Assembly: GCF_045679555.1 (NCBI RefSeq)
Contig: NC_092092.1
Location: 17,828,969-17,892,968 of the forward strand
DNA: 64,000 bases
Direction of reading: 5' to 3'
Origin: Salvelinus alpinus
Taxonomy: Eukaryota > Chordata > Actinopteri > Salmoniformes > Salmonidae
In this document: one piece after another, positions 32,101 through 45,360 of the stretch
How the letters are laid out: the number at the start of each line of letters is the position of its first letter
Position numbering within the stretch: the first letter of the stretch is position 1
Made by a program: the position numbers and the translations under genes
The notes under the pieces: model-generated
Database searches by the model: none
Told to the model about the DNA's origin: nothing
The model's input: the letters and a program-made list of their open reading frames with translations, nothing else

Positions 32101-34816
32101 ACCATCTAGCTAACCCTCCTATTAAATGGCCCTAACCATCTAGCTAACCCTCCCATTACCCCTAACCATCTAGCTAATCCTCCCATTACCCCTAACCATC
32201 TAGCTAACCCTCCTATTAAATGGCCCTAACCATCCAGCTAACCCTCCCATTAGCCCTAACCATCTAGCTAACCCTCCTATTAAATGGCCCTAACCATCTA
32301 GCTAACCCTCCCATTACCCCTAACCATCTAGCTAACCCTCCTATTAAATGGCCCTAACCCTCCCATTACCCCTAACCATCTAGCTAACCCTCCCATTACC
32401 CCTAACCATCTAGCTAACCTTCATATTACCCCTAACCATCTAGCTAACCCTCCTATTACCCCTATCTATCTAACCCTCATATTTCCCCTAACCATCTAGC
32501 TAACCCTCCCAATACCCCTAACCATCTAGCTAACCCTCCTATTAAATGGCCCTAACCATCTAGCTAACCCTCCCATTACCCCTAACCATCTAGCTAACCC
32601 TCCTATTAAATGGCCCTAACCATCTAGCTAACCCTCCCATTACCCCTAACCATCTAGCTAATCCTCCCATTACCCCTAACCATCTAGCTAACCCTCCTAT
32701 TAAATGGCCCTAACCATCCAGCTAACCCTCCCATTAGCCCTAACCATCTAGCTAACCCTCCTATTAAATGGCCCTAACCATCTAGCTATCCCTCCCATTA
32801 CCCCTAACCATCTAGCTAACCCTCCCATTAGCCCTAACCATCTAGCTAACCCTCCTATTAAATGGCCCTAACCATCTAGCTAACCCTCCCATTACCCCTA
32901 ACCATCTAGCTAACCCTCCTATTAAATGGCCCTAACCATCTAGCTAACCCTCCCATTACCCCTAACCATCTAGCTAACCCTCCCATTACCCCTAACCATC
33001 TAGCTAACCCTCCTATTACCCCTAACCATCTAGCTAACCCTCCCATTACCCCTAACCATCTAGCTAACACTCCCATTAAATGGCCCTAACCATCTAGCTA
33101 ACCCTCCCATTACCCCTAACCATCTAGCTAACCCTCCTATTACCCCTAACCATCTAGCTAACCTTCCCATTACCCCTAACCATCTAGCTAACCCTCCTAT
33201 TAAATGGCCCTAACCATCTAGCTAACCCTCCCATTACCCCTAACCATCTAGCTAATCCTCCCATTACCCCTAACCATCTAGCTAACCCTCCTATTAAATG
33301 GCCCTAACCATCCAGCTAACCCTCCCATTAGCCCTAACCATCTAGCTAACCCTCCTATTAAATGGCCCTAACCATCTAGCTAACCCTCCCATTACCCCTA
33401 ACCATCTAGCTAACCCTCCTATTAAATGGCCCTAACCCTCCCATTACCCCTAACCATCTAGCTAACCCTCCTATTAAATGGCCCTAACCATCTAGCTAAC
33501 CCTCCCATTACCCCTAACCATCTAGCTAACCCTCCCATTACCCCTAACCATCTAGCTAACCCTCCCATTACCCCTAACCATCTAGCTAACCCTCCTATTA
33601 CCCCTAACCATCTAGCTAACCCTCCCATTACCCCTAACCATCTAGCTAACACTCCCATTAAATGGCCCTAACCATCTAGCTAACCCTCCCATTACCCCTA
33701 ACCATCTAGCTAACCCTCCTATTACCCCTAACCATCTAGCTAACCTTCCCATTACCCCTAACCATCTAGCTAACCCTCCTATTAAATGGCCCTAACCATC
33801 TAGCTAACCCTCCCATTACCCCTAACCATCTAGCTAATCCTCCCATTACCCCTAACCATCTAGCTAACCCTCCTATTAAATGGCCCTAACCATCCAGCTA
33901 ACCCTCCCATTAGCCCTAACCATCTAGCTAACCCTCCTATTAAATGGCCCTAACCATCTAGCTAACCCTCCCATTACCCCTAACCATCTAGCTAACCCTC
34001 CTATTAAATGGCCCTAACCCTCCCATTAGCCCTAACCATCTAGCTAACCCTCCTATTAAATGGCCCTAACCATCTAGCTAACCCTCCTATTAAATAACCC
34101 CAACCTTCTAGCTAACCCTCCCATTATCTCTAACCATCTAGCTAACCCTCCCATTACCCCTAACTATGTAATGTAGCTAACCCTTTTTTTAAATGGCCCT
34201 AACCATCTAGCTAACCCTCCTATTAAATAACCCTAACCATCTATCTAACCCTCCTATTAAATAACCCCAACCTTCTAGCTAACCCTCCCATTATCTCTAA
34301 CCATCTAGCTAACCCTCCCATTACCCCTAACTATGTAATGTAGCTAACCCTTTTTTTAAATGGCCCTAACCATCTAGCTAACCCTCCTATTAAATAACCC
34401 CAACCTTCTAGCTAACCCTCCCATTATCTCTAACCATCTAGCTAACCCTCCCATTACCCCTAACTATGTAATGTAGCTAACCCTTTTTTTAAATGGCCCT
34501 AACCATCTAGCTAACCCTCCTATTAAATAACCCTAACCATCTATCTAACCCTCCTATTAAATAACCCCAACCTTCTAGCTAACCCTCCCATTATCTCTAA
34601 CCATCTAGCTAACCCTCCCATTACCCCTAACTATGTAATGTAGCTAACCCTTTTTTTAAATGGCCCTAACCATCTAGCTAACCCTCCTATTAAATAACCC
34701 TAACCATCTATCTAACCCTCCTATTAGCCCTAACCATCGAGCTAACCCTCCTACAGGCCCTAACTGTTTAGCTAACCCTTCCAATACCCATAACAATCTA
34801 GCTAACCCTCCTATTA
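29191..34816. repeat. 5.6 kb satellite array, 30-bp unit with higher-order structure
   Basis: The base unit is 30 bp, CCCCTAACCATCTAGC followed by TAACCCTCCTATTA. Three zones can be seen. The first (29191-31380) is nearly pure 30-mers with landmark units recurring every 540, 630 or 660 bp. The second (31381-about 34085) mixes 30-bp units with 35-bp units that carry AAATGG, with a 1078-bp higher-order period. The third (to 34816) has diverged units and a 300-bp period split 167/133. Long minus-strand open frames exist only because 30 is a multiple of three. Confidence 0.98.
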
Positions 34817-34935
34817 AGTTCCTACTGGAACTCAAAATAATTATAACTTCAGCTGTGTGAGTTTAAATGAAGTCATGCAATACAATAAGTGTACACATTT
34901 GGTGAATCATAATAACTCAGATAATCATGCATGTA

Positions 34936-36530
<1,595 letters not shown>

Positions 36531-36829
36531 TATGTAAGACGTGTCTTGTAATGAGAAATATGATGTTGGCTTCCTAGGGAGTGTGTTTATGATTTGATGC
36601 CATGATAATTATGACCTGACTGAAGGGAAAAAACAACACACTCATACATATTGGTTGGTAGATAAAATTAGGGTAGCAAAGCAACCGGTAGTTTCCCAAA
36701 GTTACCAGAATTTTCAGTCGTTTTGGTAATTAACAGAAAATCTATGGCTATCTATCAGAACTTTGGTCATTTTTACTTGAATAACTTAAAAAAATTAAAA
36801 AAAATCATATATAGTATTCATTTTATATA

Positions 36830-37914
36830 CAGTGCTGTGAAAAAGTATTTGCCCCTTTCTAATTTTCTCTACTTTTGAAAAATAAAATTACATGTACTTT
36901 TTCGTGATATCGAATTGGTAGTTATAGTCTTGTCCCATCGCTGCAACTCCCGTACAGACTCAGGAGAGGTGAAGGTTGAGAGCCATGCGTCCTCCGTAAC
37001 ACAACCCTGCCAATCCGCACTGCTCACTTAACCCGGAAACCAGCCGCACCAATGTATCGGAGGAAACGCTGTACAACTGGCGACCGAAGTCGCTGGATCA
37101 AACCAGGGTATGTAGTGATGCCTCTAGCACTGCGATGCAGTGCCTTAGACCGCTACGCCACTCAGGAGGCCCTACTTTTAAATATTTTCAATACAGAATG
37201 TTATCAGATCTTCAACCAAAACCTAACATTAGATAAAGGGAACCTGAGTCAACGAATAACACAACAATTACATACTCCAATTTATTTCATAAACAAAGAT
37301 TTGCAACACCCAATGCCCCTGTGTGAAAAAGCAATTGCACTCTTCCACTCAGTAACGGGTTGTGCCACCTTCAGTTGCAATGACTCCAACCAAACACTTC
37401 CTATAGTTGCTGATCAGTCTCATGTCGCTGTAGAGGAATTTTGCCCCACTCTTCCATGCAGAACTGCTTTAACTCAGTGACATTTGTGGGTTTTCAAATA
37501 TGAACTGTTCATTTCAAGTCTTGCTACAACATGATTGTCTTGCTTCATGACCCAGCTGCGCTTCAGCTTCAGCTCACAGACAGATGGCCTGACATTCTCC
37601 TGTAGAATTCTCTGATACAGAGTAGAATTTATGGTTCCTTCTATTAAGGCAAGTCGTCCAGGTCCTGAGGAAGCAAGGCATCCCCAAACCATCACACTAC
37701 CACCACCATTCATGACCGTCGGTATAAGGTTCTTACTGTCCCATTATGTCTGTCGAAAACCAAACACTGCATTCCACAACTTTTTGTTATTTGTAAACTC
37801 AGGTTCCCTTTATCTAATATCAGGTTTTGATTGAAGTTCTAATAACATTCAGTATCAAAAATATGCAAACATAGAGAAAATCAGAAAGAGGGCAAAAACT
37901 TTTTCACGCCACTG
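36830..37914 (-). mobile_element. Tc1-like transposon (CAGTGCTGTGAAAAAGTATT family), internally deleted
   Basis: The left end CAGTGCTGTGAAAAAGTATT and the right end ACTTTTTCACGCCACTG are inverted, with TA on both sides (36828-36829, 37915-37916). Inner arms AAAGGGAACCTGAGT and ACTCAGGTTCCCTTT also pair. A minus-strand transposase fragment (GGGSVMVWGCLASSG, RSWVMKQDN) at 37713-37474 is all that remains of the coding region. A SINE lies within the left arm. Confidence 0.9.
36901..37172 (-). mobile_element. tRNA-derived SINE, minus strand
   Basis: Reversed, it starts GGGCCTCCTGAGTGGCGTAG (box A region) and contains GTTTGATCC (box B) and GGTGCGGCTGG. It ends with GTTGCAGCGAT and AATTCGATATCACGAA. 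TACTTT occurs on both sides (36895-36900, 37173-37178), a short target duplication inside the Tc1 arm. Confidence 0.9.
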
Positions 37915-38405
37915 TATCTGTGTCCATATTGTCCATGAGTTTCTTGTAGAAATAATGACAAAATAATCTAACGAACAATGGCATTATTTTCAATTAACTG
38001 CAACTCTTCCAACTATTGATGTTTTTCACAACTGCCACCAAACATTTACAGCAAAAACATACTGACATAGTAAAATAAATAAATACATGTGTGTAAAAAT
38101 ATATAAAGGATATTTCATGCTGAAACCCTCATATTAAACACCAATGGTATTCACTAAATTGATGGTTTATATTTCAGATCATGTTTTACAGCTTTGTCCT
38201 TACATTTTTATTTTAAAATCATAATTTCATATATTTCACATGGCCACAAAGTCAGAGATCATTACAGACACCTGTAAAAATCTGAAGAGCCACTAGATGT
38301 CTTGTGATAGATTACATGAAATCCTTGAAAAATACCAAAATTCTGGTAGTTTACTGGTAAACTTAGAAAGTTTCCAGTAATATACTCTCCCTTTGCAACC
38401 GTAGG

Positions 38406-39095
38406 TATAATAGTACATAGTAATTGCATCAACTTGCTGATTGTTCCCCCATCCGCTTAGTACAGGGCATTCCATGTCTTTATGTCTGTCTGAGGTGGGC
38501 CTTTTAATGGGCAATCTACAGTTTCTACATCCATTAGTGGGCTTATAAATTAATGATATACACATCGATTCTTGAAGAATATAACTTATAAATGCCTCAT
38601 GAGCTTAGTTCAAATATCTAGCCCCATCAGAACCCCCCCAAAATAAGCTTGTTTTAGTCCTTTGATTGATTGTAAACAATGTAATTATAAACAAAGACTG
38701 TATTGCTTCAACATATGGTTAAAACGATAATTTTGATTTCATGGATCGTCAGACCTTTCATCCATAGTCTATGAATTTGAGAATGGTTACATTTCTCCAG
38801 CCCCATCCATCAGCTTTTTATAGCTTCAAAACATGGTTAAAACTATCATTTTGATCACATGGATGGTCAGTCCTTGCATCCATAGTCCTGTCTATGAATT
38901 TGAGAGTGGTTATCTCTCTAGCCGCATCCCTCAGCTATTTAAACAAATCGGTGACCCATTTGATATTGTTTGAACTGCAGATTGCTGCTTTAACATTCCC
39001 AGGCATTCCCAGGCAGTACAGAGACAGCCAGAGCAGACAGACATATGGAAGACTGACATATGGAAGAGTGACAGGGTCAACATTGCTCTTCAGTC
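38406..39095. other. Unassigned, with a 118-bp tandem duplication
   Basis: At 38706-38822 and 38824-38942 the texts match closely (ATGGTTAAAAC, ATTTTGAT, GGTCAG, CATCCATAGTC, TATGAATTTGAGA). No protein is encoded. Nothing else is supported in this stretch. Confidence 0.6.
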
Positions 39096-40028
39096 CAGAT
39101 GGTCTAGCTTACCCCAGATGGTTGAGCTTACCCCAGATGGTCTAGCTTACCCCAGATGGTTGAGCTTACCCCAGATGGTCTAGCTTACCCCAGATGGTCT
39201 AGCTTACCCCAGATGGTTGAGCTTACCCCAGATGGTTGAGCTTACCCCAGATGGTCTAGCTTACCCCAGATGGTCTAGCTTACCCCAGATGGTTGAGCTT
39301 ACCACAGATGGTCTAGCTTACCCCAGATGGTCTAGCTTACCCCAGATGGTTGAGCTTACCACAGATGGTTGAGCTTACCCCAGATGGTTGAGCTTACCAC
39401 AGATGGTTGAGCTTACCCCAGATGGTTGAGCTTACCCCAGATGGTTGAGCTTACCCCAGATGGTTGAGCTTACCCCAGATGGTCTAGCTTACCCCAGATG
39501 GTCTAGCTTACCCCAGATGGTTGAGCTTACCCCAGATGGTTGAGCTTACCACAGATGGTTGAGCTTACCCCAGATGGATGAGCTTACCCCAGATGGTTGA
39601 GCTTACCCCAGATGGATGAGCTTACCCCAGATGGTTGAGCTTACCACAGATGGTTGAGCTTACCACATATGGTTGAGCTTACCCCAGATGGTTGAGCTTA
39701 CCCCAGATGGTTGAGCTTACCACAGATGGTTGAGCTTACCCCAGATGGTTGAGCTTACCCCAGATGGTTGAGCTTACCCCAGATGGTTGAGCTTACCCCA
39801 GATGGTTGAGCTTACCCCAGATGGTTGAGCTTACCACAGATGGTTGAGCTTACCCCAGATGGTTGAGCTTACCCCAGATGGTTGAGCTTACCCCAGATGG
39901 TTGAGCTTACCCCAGATGGTTGAGCTTACCACAGATGGTTGAGCTTACCACAGATGGTCTAGCTTACCCCAGATGGTCTAGCTTACCCCAGATGGTCTAG
40001 CTTACCCCAGATGGTCTAGCTTACCCCA
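39096..40028. repeat. 19-bp minisatellite, about 49 units
   Basis: The unit is TTGAGCTTACCCCAGATGG or TCTAGCTTACCCCAGATGG, with a second variable site (CCCCAG or CCACAG). The TCTAGC variant clusters at both ends and TTGAGC dominates the middle. Confidence 0.97.
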
Positions 40029-40376
40029 GGACAGGACCCCGACTGAGAAGGTTCCAACTACACACTGACACTGCCTGTCTGTCTGACTGACTGAAGGATG
40101 GACGGACAGACGTCGTACTCATGGTTGGCTGGTCTTATCATAGGGGTTAACTACATCCTTATTACTACATCCTGGCTATGGCCACTACATACTGGCTATT
40201 AGCAAACAGAGTAGAACTGATCGCCAAATCAAATGGTCAATTGAGTAGTCTCGTTAAGTAGTTATGACATTACTCTTTCCATGAAATTTGATTCCTGAAA
40301 ATATCTGACGTGAGACAATGGAAATACAGTACATACGTATTTAGACAGAAATTAATGGGTTTTGGTCTCAATAGGA
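40029..40376. other. No identifiable feature
   Basis: About 350 bp of unassigned sequence with a few CTACATCCTGGCTATG-like echoes. Confidence 0.5.
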
Positions 40377-40492
40377 ACCCAGGTAGTCTAGCAGTTATGA
40401 GCGTTGGGCCAGTACTTAACCCTAATTGCTCCTGTAATTCGCTCTGGATAAGAGCATCTGCTAAATGACTAAAATGTTAAATGTACACCAGG
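40377..40492 (+). mobile_element. Truncated tRNA-derived SINE
   Basis: The box A-like AGGTAGTCTAGCAGTTATGA joins directly to the tail ACTTAACCCTAATTGCTCCT and CTGGATAAGAGCATCTGCTA. The box B part is deleted. Confidence 0.75.
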
Positions 40493-40572
40493 ACCTTTTC
40501 TACTGTATTGTTACATTCAGAGTATTATGTCTCCATAAATATCATCTAGGATCACAAATCTCTTTCATTATT

Positions 40573-40644
40573 TTTCATTTATTTTACTAGGCAAGTCAGT
40601 TAAGAACAAATTCTTATTTACAATGACGGCCTACCCCGGCCAAA
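40573..40644 (-). mobile_element. HpaI-type SINE 3' tail, minus strand
   Basis: The reversed text gives GTAGGCCGTCATTGTAAATA and GAATTTGTTCTTAACTGACT, the same tail as in the HpaI-type SINE at 51622. Confidence 0.8.
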
Positions 40645-40647
40645 CTT

Positions 40648-40742
40648 TTGTCAAAAGTAGTGCACCATGTAGGAAATAGGCCCATAGGGCTCTGGTCAAA
40701 AGTAGTGCACTATATAGGGACTAAGGTGCCATTTGGGATGCA
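40648..40742. repeat. Dispersed repeat with two GTCAAAAGTAGTGCAC copies
   Basis: GTCAAAAGTAGTGCACCATG and GTCAAAAGTAGTGCACTATA follow one another, ending TGCCATTTGGGATGCATG. It is the same family as 9573 and 27117. Confidence 0.75.
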
Positions 40743-40849
40743 TGCAGCCCAAGAATATCAATCACCCATAGCAACACACAATACATTTCCACATCACCTC
40801 CCCTTGGTTTGGGATCGGTTAATCCTCCCTGCAGACAACCCAGGTGTCT

Positions 40850-40853
40850 CTGT

Positions 40854-40903
<50 letters not shown>
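40850..40903. repeat. (GT)n microsatellite
   Basis: About 26 GT units. Confidence 0.97.
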
Positions 40904-40904
<1 letters not shown>

Positions 40905-41270
40905 CTTGGAACAGAGGCTGAGTGGTTGACTGCTTGACCTTAGTGTCTCTTCCATCCTCCCCTGTTCCCTCTCTTCAACTCCCCCATCTCATCTCCCTGC
41001 TACCTCATCTCATCTCTAGCACATATTACAGTATGGAACATCCCACACTGATGTGTGTGTCATCTGGGATCCTAGCTCTACGGTAGGGAATAGCCTGCTC
41101 TGGTCTGTAACTCTGATAAATGTTGTGCTTAGGGAGGTTAAGATCCTTGTCTGGCTCAGACATTATTGTAAAAGAGAATGATGGAATCGCCATAATCTAC
41201 TTTTTTATTTTTTATTATTGAATATTTAAAACATACAATATACTTGCAGTGAAGACGCTCAACAACTACA
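40904..41270. other. No identifiable feature
   Basis: About 370 bp, pyrimidine-rich at the start and AT-rich toward the end. No motif was recognised. Confidence 0.5.
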
Positions 41271-41447
41271 TCACATTAGTCATCTAACAGACTCCCATCC
41301 AGAGCGACAGACAGAAGCAACCAGGGTCAACGCCCTGCTCAAGGGCACGTCGACAGATCTCCCACAAGGTCAAAAACGGGGACCTGAACCAGCGATCCAT
41401 CAGTCACCGGCCCAAGCTTCCAACCGCCAGGCCACCAGCCCTCCAAG
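41271..41447 (-). mobile_element. tRNA-derived SINE, minus strand
   Basis: Reversed, it reads GGTGGCCTGGCGGTTGGAAG (box A region), GATCGCTGGTTCAGGTCC (box B region), GTGCCCTTGAGCAGGGCGTT and a tail ending GTTAGATGACTAATG. It is diverged from the copies at 40377 and 55139. Confidence 0.75.
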
Positions 41448-42185
41448 ATCCCCCCACAGTTCACCAAAAGCTGCCCCTCAACCATCCAAGACCCGCCCCA
41501 CAGAAAAATAAATAAATAATAATAATATTTCCATTCCCCACCCCCAAGACCCCCCTTAATGCACCAACAACCAACAAAATGAACAAAAGAGAAAGACAAA
41601 TGAAAACAGAAAACAACAATGCAAAAAACAAGACATCAAGGACAACTAAAATCATAACAGCAAGGCCAACTGAATATGTTTGAGTGCATGCATTTCACTA
41701 TTTACGTGTGTGCGTTTATGTATGTGCACATGTGTACATTTGACTGAGAGTGTGTGTATATGCATGTGTACTAACACCTGCACGGCATCAGCCTCAGGCA
41801 AACCGGCATTAGCTGTAAAAACATTGCCCTTCAGTGCCCAGCAACTCCACTCCCACTTGTCTCAAATTCCAGATCCCAACCCTCAGCCCATCCCACCCAT
41901 CTCTGCTGGTCACCCTCTTCAGATTTCTATGCACCATATATCTTTCAACTATGCTGTCATGTTTAACATACAATTTCAATCTATCTAATCGAATAGAATC
42001 CACAGATTGTGAGTTGAAGATAAATACTTCTACTAAGACTATTAGTATATTAGTAATTGACTGACGCGGTCTCTCCAGATCTCCTAACAGTACTATTTCT
42101 AGGGTAAATTTTAGATCAATGTTATGCATTTTCAGCCATTCTTGAACCTGAGACCAGAAACAGGCTACCTGAGGGAAAACCAAAA
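41448..42185 (-). mobile_element. 3' end of an L1-like LINE
   Basis: A 124-residue minus-strand frame (42183-41809) includes ACFWSQVQEWLKMHN, EIVLLGDLE and ITNILIVLVEVFI, which fits the C-terminal tail of fish L1/Tx1-type ORF2 proteins. The A/C-rich sequence toward 41448 would be its 3' untranslated part. The reverse transcriptase itself is absent. The assignment rests on motif impression only. Confidence 0.5.
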
Positions 42186-42209
42186 TAAATGGTATATTAA
42201 TTCTGTATC

Positions 42210-42762
42210 TGTAACGTCTGCTTCCAACTCACACCCTCAAACACCTAGATCCCCTGAACGCAGCTCACTCTCCAGATCCCAATCACCTGACTTCTAATCA
42301 CCTGTTCACACACCTGTATGTCATTATCACACACTATTTAGTTCAGTTCTTTGTACCCCATCACTGTGAGGTATTGTTTGTTTTGACACACGTCTTTCAG
42401 AGCGCTGGGTTTCCCTGTGAATTACTCCTCCCGTGTATGATAGTTTTTGCCTGCCTCACTAACGACGCCTTTTGCCTATTCCCTGCCTGTACTTTAGTCT
42501 ATCGGATTTCCTGTTATCTACCTATTGCCTGATCTCCCGGACTACGTTACTAGCCTTTTCCCTGCCTGTACTGTTGCCCTTTTGGACCCCTGTGTATGAC
42601 CTTCTGCCTGCCCCTGGACCCAGCTACCTGCCTCCTCCTGTGTATGACCTTCTGCCTGCCCCTGGACCCAGCTACCTGCCTCCTCCTGTGGTCCATTGAA
42701 ATAAACACCTGCTGCGCCCTGCACTTGAAACCAGCTCTCTGTCCCCCCTCGTGTTCATTACA
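42210..42762 (+). repeat. 5' LTR of the gypsy element
   Basis: A 553-bp unit from TGTAACGTCTGCTTCC to CATTACA, with an AATAAA signal near 42700. A 48-bp block (TGTATGACCTTCTGCCTGCC and on) is duplicated in tandem at 42593-42640 and 42641-42688. The gag ATG is only about 17 bases downstream of the LTR. Confidence 0.85.
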
Positions 42763-42778
42763 GAATACCTCACCAAAA

Positions 42779-43405
42779 ATGACAGACTTCGGCGGAGCTG
42801 CAGCTACGTCTGGCGCGACAGGAGGAACGAATCGATGAACTCTGCGACCTCCTTCGCCAGTACATTTCTGCTTCACCGATATCAGGTGCCACAGCCTCCT
42901 CTCGTTCATCTCCCCCTATATACATGCCTAATAAATACGACGGCTCTCCAGGGAAATGTCAAGGATTTCTCATGCAGTGTAACCTGTACATAGACCCTCA
43001 ACCCGCGACTTCACCTCTGACAAAGACAGGGTGGACTTCGTCATCTCCCTACTCACAGGCAAAGCTCTGGATTGGGTCACAGCCCTGTGGGCCACTCAAA
43101 GTTCTGATATGTCCTCTGAATCACGTTTCAATACCCTCTTCAAGGAGGTGTTCGACCATTCAGTTTCAGGTCGTCACACACCTGTTATGTGAGCTGCGAC
43201 AGGGCCGTATCTCCACCACTGAGCATGCCCTTGAGTTCCGTACCATGGCTGCCGGCAGTGGATGGAGTGAACCAGCTCCCATTACAGTCTTAATCGAGAG
43301 TTACAGACCGAACTGGCCTGCAGAGGAGATTTAACGGACCTAAACCAATACATCCGCATGTCCATATCCATTGGCACCCTACTGGTGGACCGCAGACCTA
43401 TATAG
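42779..43405 (+). pseudogene. gypsy gag, frameshifted
   Basis: Gag forms the particle that carries the element's RNA. The ATG at 42779 starts MTDFGGAA, but a frame change follows at once. The capsid-like part is recognised from PNKYDGSPGKCQGFLMQC (42924 on) and then, in shifting frames, LLTGKALDWVTALW and ALEFRTMAAGSGW. No zinc knuckle can be read with confidence. At least three frameshifts are needed to follow it. Confidence 0.75.
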
Positions 43406-43559
43406 TCGCCCATGGCCTGCGAGTCTTTCACGCCCTTCTTTCGTCCATCACGGTCCAATAGCCCGGAACCCATGCAACTCGTCCGCGCCCCTCTCATTGT
43501 GGAGAGAGTAACCACCTACTCAATAGCTGTCCCATTCGCCACCCCACGACGGGGTGACC

Positions 43560-45034
43560 ACAACCCCTCCACTTCCACCCGGGTAAGCACCTTTACTTTT
43601 TTTTTTACCTTATCAAAAGGAAGTTTGGGATCCCGGCTCTTCTTTCTGCTAATGGGGTCACTCAGTTTGTGGAGGGACTAGAGGACTCGGGGCTGCAGGA
43701 AATGTAATTGACGAACAATTGGCACAACAGTTAAGGATCAAACTAATCCCTGTTAATCCTCCCCTTAGGATCAATGCGCTGGACGGACAACCTCTCGGAA
43801 CTGGTCTTGTGACTCGCATGACCGAAAGGATCACCCTTCAGATTGGCCTCCTTCACTCGGTCATTCAGTTAATGTTGTTGTCTTCACCTCATCCTCGGTC
43901 ACCCCTGGCTAGCCTTCATGACAATGCCACCTCCTGGCGGCAAGGGGAACTACTGTCATGGTCTCCCGCCTGTTTTAAGAACTGCTTCAGTCTACCCTTT
44001 CGCGCTACCTCTATAGAAAGATCGGAGTCTGCCATTCCAACCCACATCCCACCTGTATATGCCCAGTTCCTGAGTGTCTTCATCAAGAAAAAGGCGTCCA
44101 TTCTGCCACCTCATCGCCCTGAGGACTGCGCGATCGACCTTCCTGGGGCATCGCCCCCTATGTGTTGGATCTACCCCTTGTCCATCCCAGACAAATGAGT
44201 TTCTCATTTGTAAAAAAAGAAGAAAAGGATGGTAGTCTCCGTCCCTGCATAGATTACCGACCCCTCAATGACCTTAACATCAAGAATCGCTTCCCTCTTC
44301 CTCTGATTCCGGCCACGGACAAGTTGGACAGGCTACCATCTATTCCAAACTGGACCTAAGTAGTGCTTACAACCTGGTCCGTATCCAAAGTGGGGATGAG
44401 TGGAAGACGGCATTCATCACCGCTAGGGGTCATTAGGAATACCTGGTTATGCCCTACGGTCTCACCAATGCTCCCACAGTCTTCCAGTCCTTCATGAATT
44501 AAGTTTTCCAGGACAAGATCAACCAGTTCCACATCGTGTACATTGACGATATCTTGATGTACTCTCACTCCCTTGCAGAAAACATACAGCATGTACAACA
44601 GGTCCTCCAACGGCTACAGGACCACCATCTTTATGTCAAGGCTGAGAAGAGCGCCTTTCACGTTACTATGGTAACTTTCCTAGGGTTCGTAGTGACACCA
44701 AAATGGACGAAGGCAAAGTCACGGCCGTGCTTAACTGGCCCAAACCTACCACTGTAAAGGAACTACAACATTTCCAAAGATTCTCCAACTACTTCCGCCA
44801 GTTAATCCGAAACTGCAGCAGCACAACCGCAACTCTCTCAGCCTTCACCAGTACCCTCCAATGGACCGACACCGCCCTTACTGCATTTGAGACCTTGAAA
44901 CGCCTCTTCACCTCTGCACCCTTCCTTAGGCAGCCAGATCCTACCCTTCCTTTTGTTCTGGAGGTGGATGCATCTGAGGACGGCGTGGGAGCGGTTCTGT
45001 CTCAGCGGGACAGGACACCTTCCAAATTACACCC
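43560..45034 (+). pseudogene. gypsy pol (protease and reverse transcriptase), broken
   Basis: Near 43675 the protease active site reads DSG in one frame and AAGN in the next, so a frameshift falls within the catalytic motif. Protease-like INALDGQPLGTGLVTRM follows. The reverse transcriptase shows [20 protein letters not shown] near 44200, then [13 protein letters not shown] near 44350 (first D) and VYIDDILMYSHSLAENIQHV at 44536 (the YIDD active site). An internal stop interrupts between them, and another precedes VFQ. RNase H begins LEVDASEDGVGAVLSQRD near 44960 and is then cut off. The enzyme would copy element RNA inside particles. This copy is inactive. Confidence 0.88.
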
Positions 45035-45360
45035 ATGTTGTTTCAATTTAAAAAACAAGAATATCTTGTCATCTGGTTTGCCTGATATAAGGAATTTCTA
45101 AATTATTTATACTTTTACTTTAGATATTTAAGTATATTCTTAAAATTACATTTCCTTTTAAAACTTAAATATATTTAAAATCAAATCTTTTTTGACTTTT
45201 ACTCAAGTAGTATTTTACTGGGTGACTCGCTTTTACTTGAGTCATTTTCTGTCAAGGTATCTTTACTTTTACTCAAGTAGAATTTTACTGGGTGTCATTT
45301 TCTATCAAGGTATCTTTACTTTTACTCAAGTATGACAATTGGGTACCTTTCCACCACTGG
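45035..45360. repeat. Dispersed repeat with ACTTTTACTCAAGTA motifs
   Basis: The block ACTTTTACTCAAGTAGTATT or close variants occurs three times between 45190 and 45330. It ends TGGGTACCTTTCCACCACTG. It resembles a widespread teleost repeat (from memory). Confidence 0.6.

Larger units (their letters stand above)
36665..38405. mobile_element. AT-rich non-autonomous element interrupted by a Tc1
   Basis: The left end (GGGTAGCAAAGCAACCGGTA, TTACCAGAATTTT) is inverted with respect to the right end (CCAAAATTCTGGTAGTTTAC, CCCTTTGCAACC). The two halves read as one AT-rich non-coding unit once the Tc1 at 36830-37914 is removed. Family unknown; possibly hAT-like. Confidence 0.6.
42210..45034 (+). mobile_element. 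Ty3/gypsy retrotransposon, 3' truncated
   Basis: Order on the plus strand is LTR, gag, protease, reverse transcriptase and the start of RNase H. This is the Ty3/gypsy order as far as it goes. The sequence stops near 45034 within RNase H, so integrase and the 3' LTR are missing. It is related to, but clearly different from, the gypsy copy at 57018-59842. Confidence 0.9.

Noticed and set aside
29191..34816. CRISPR array
   Set aside because: Regular repeats but no unique spacers. Units are head-to-tail and the genome is eukaryotic.
40904..41270. Hidden SINE or exon
   Set aside because: Nothing beyond weak composition shifts could be seen.
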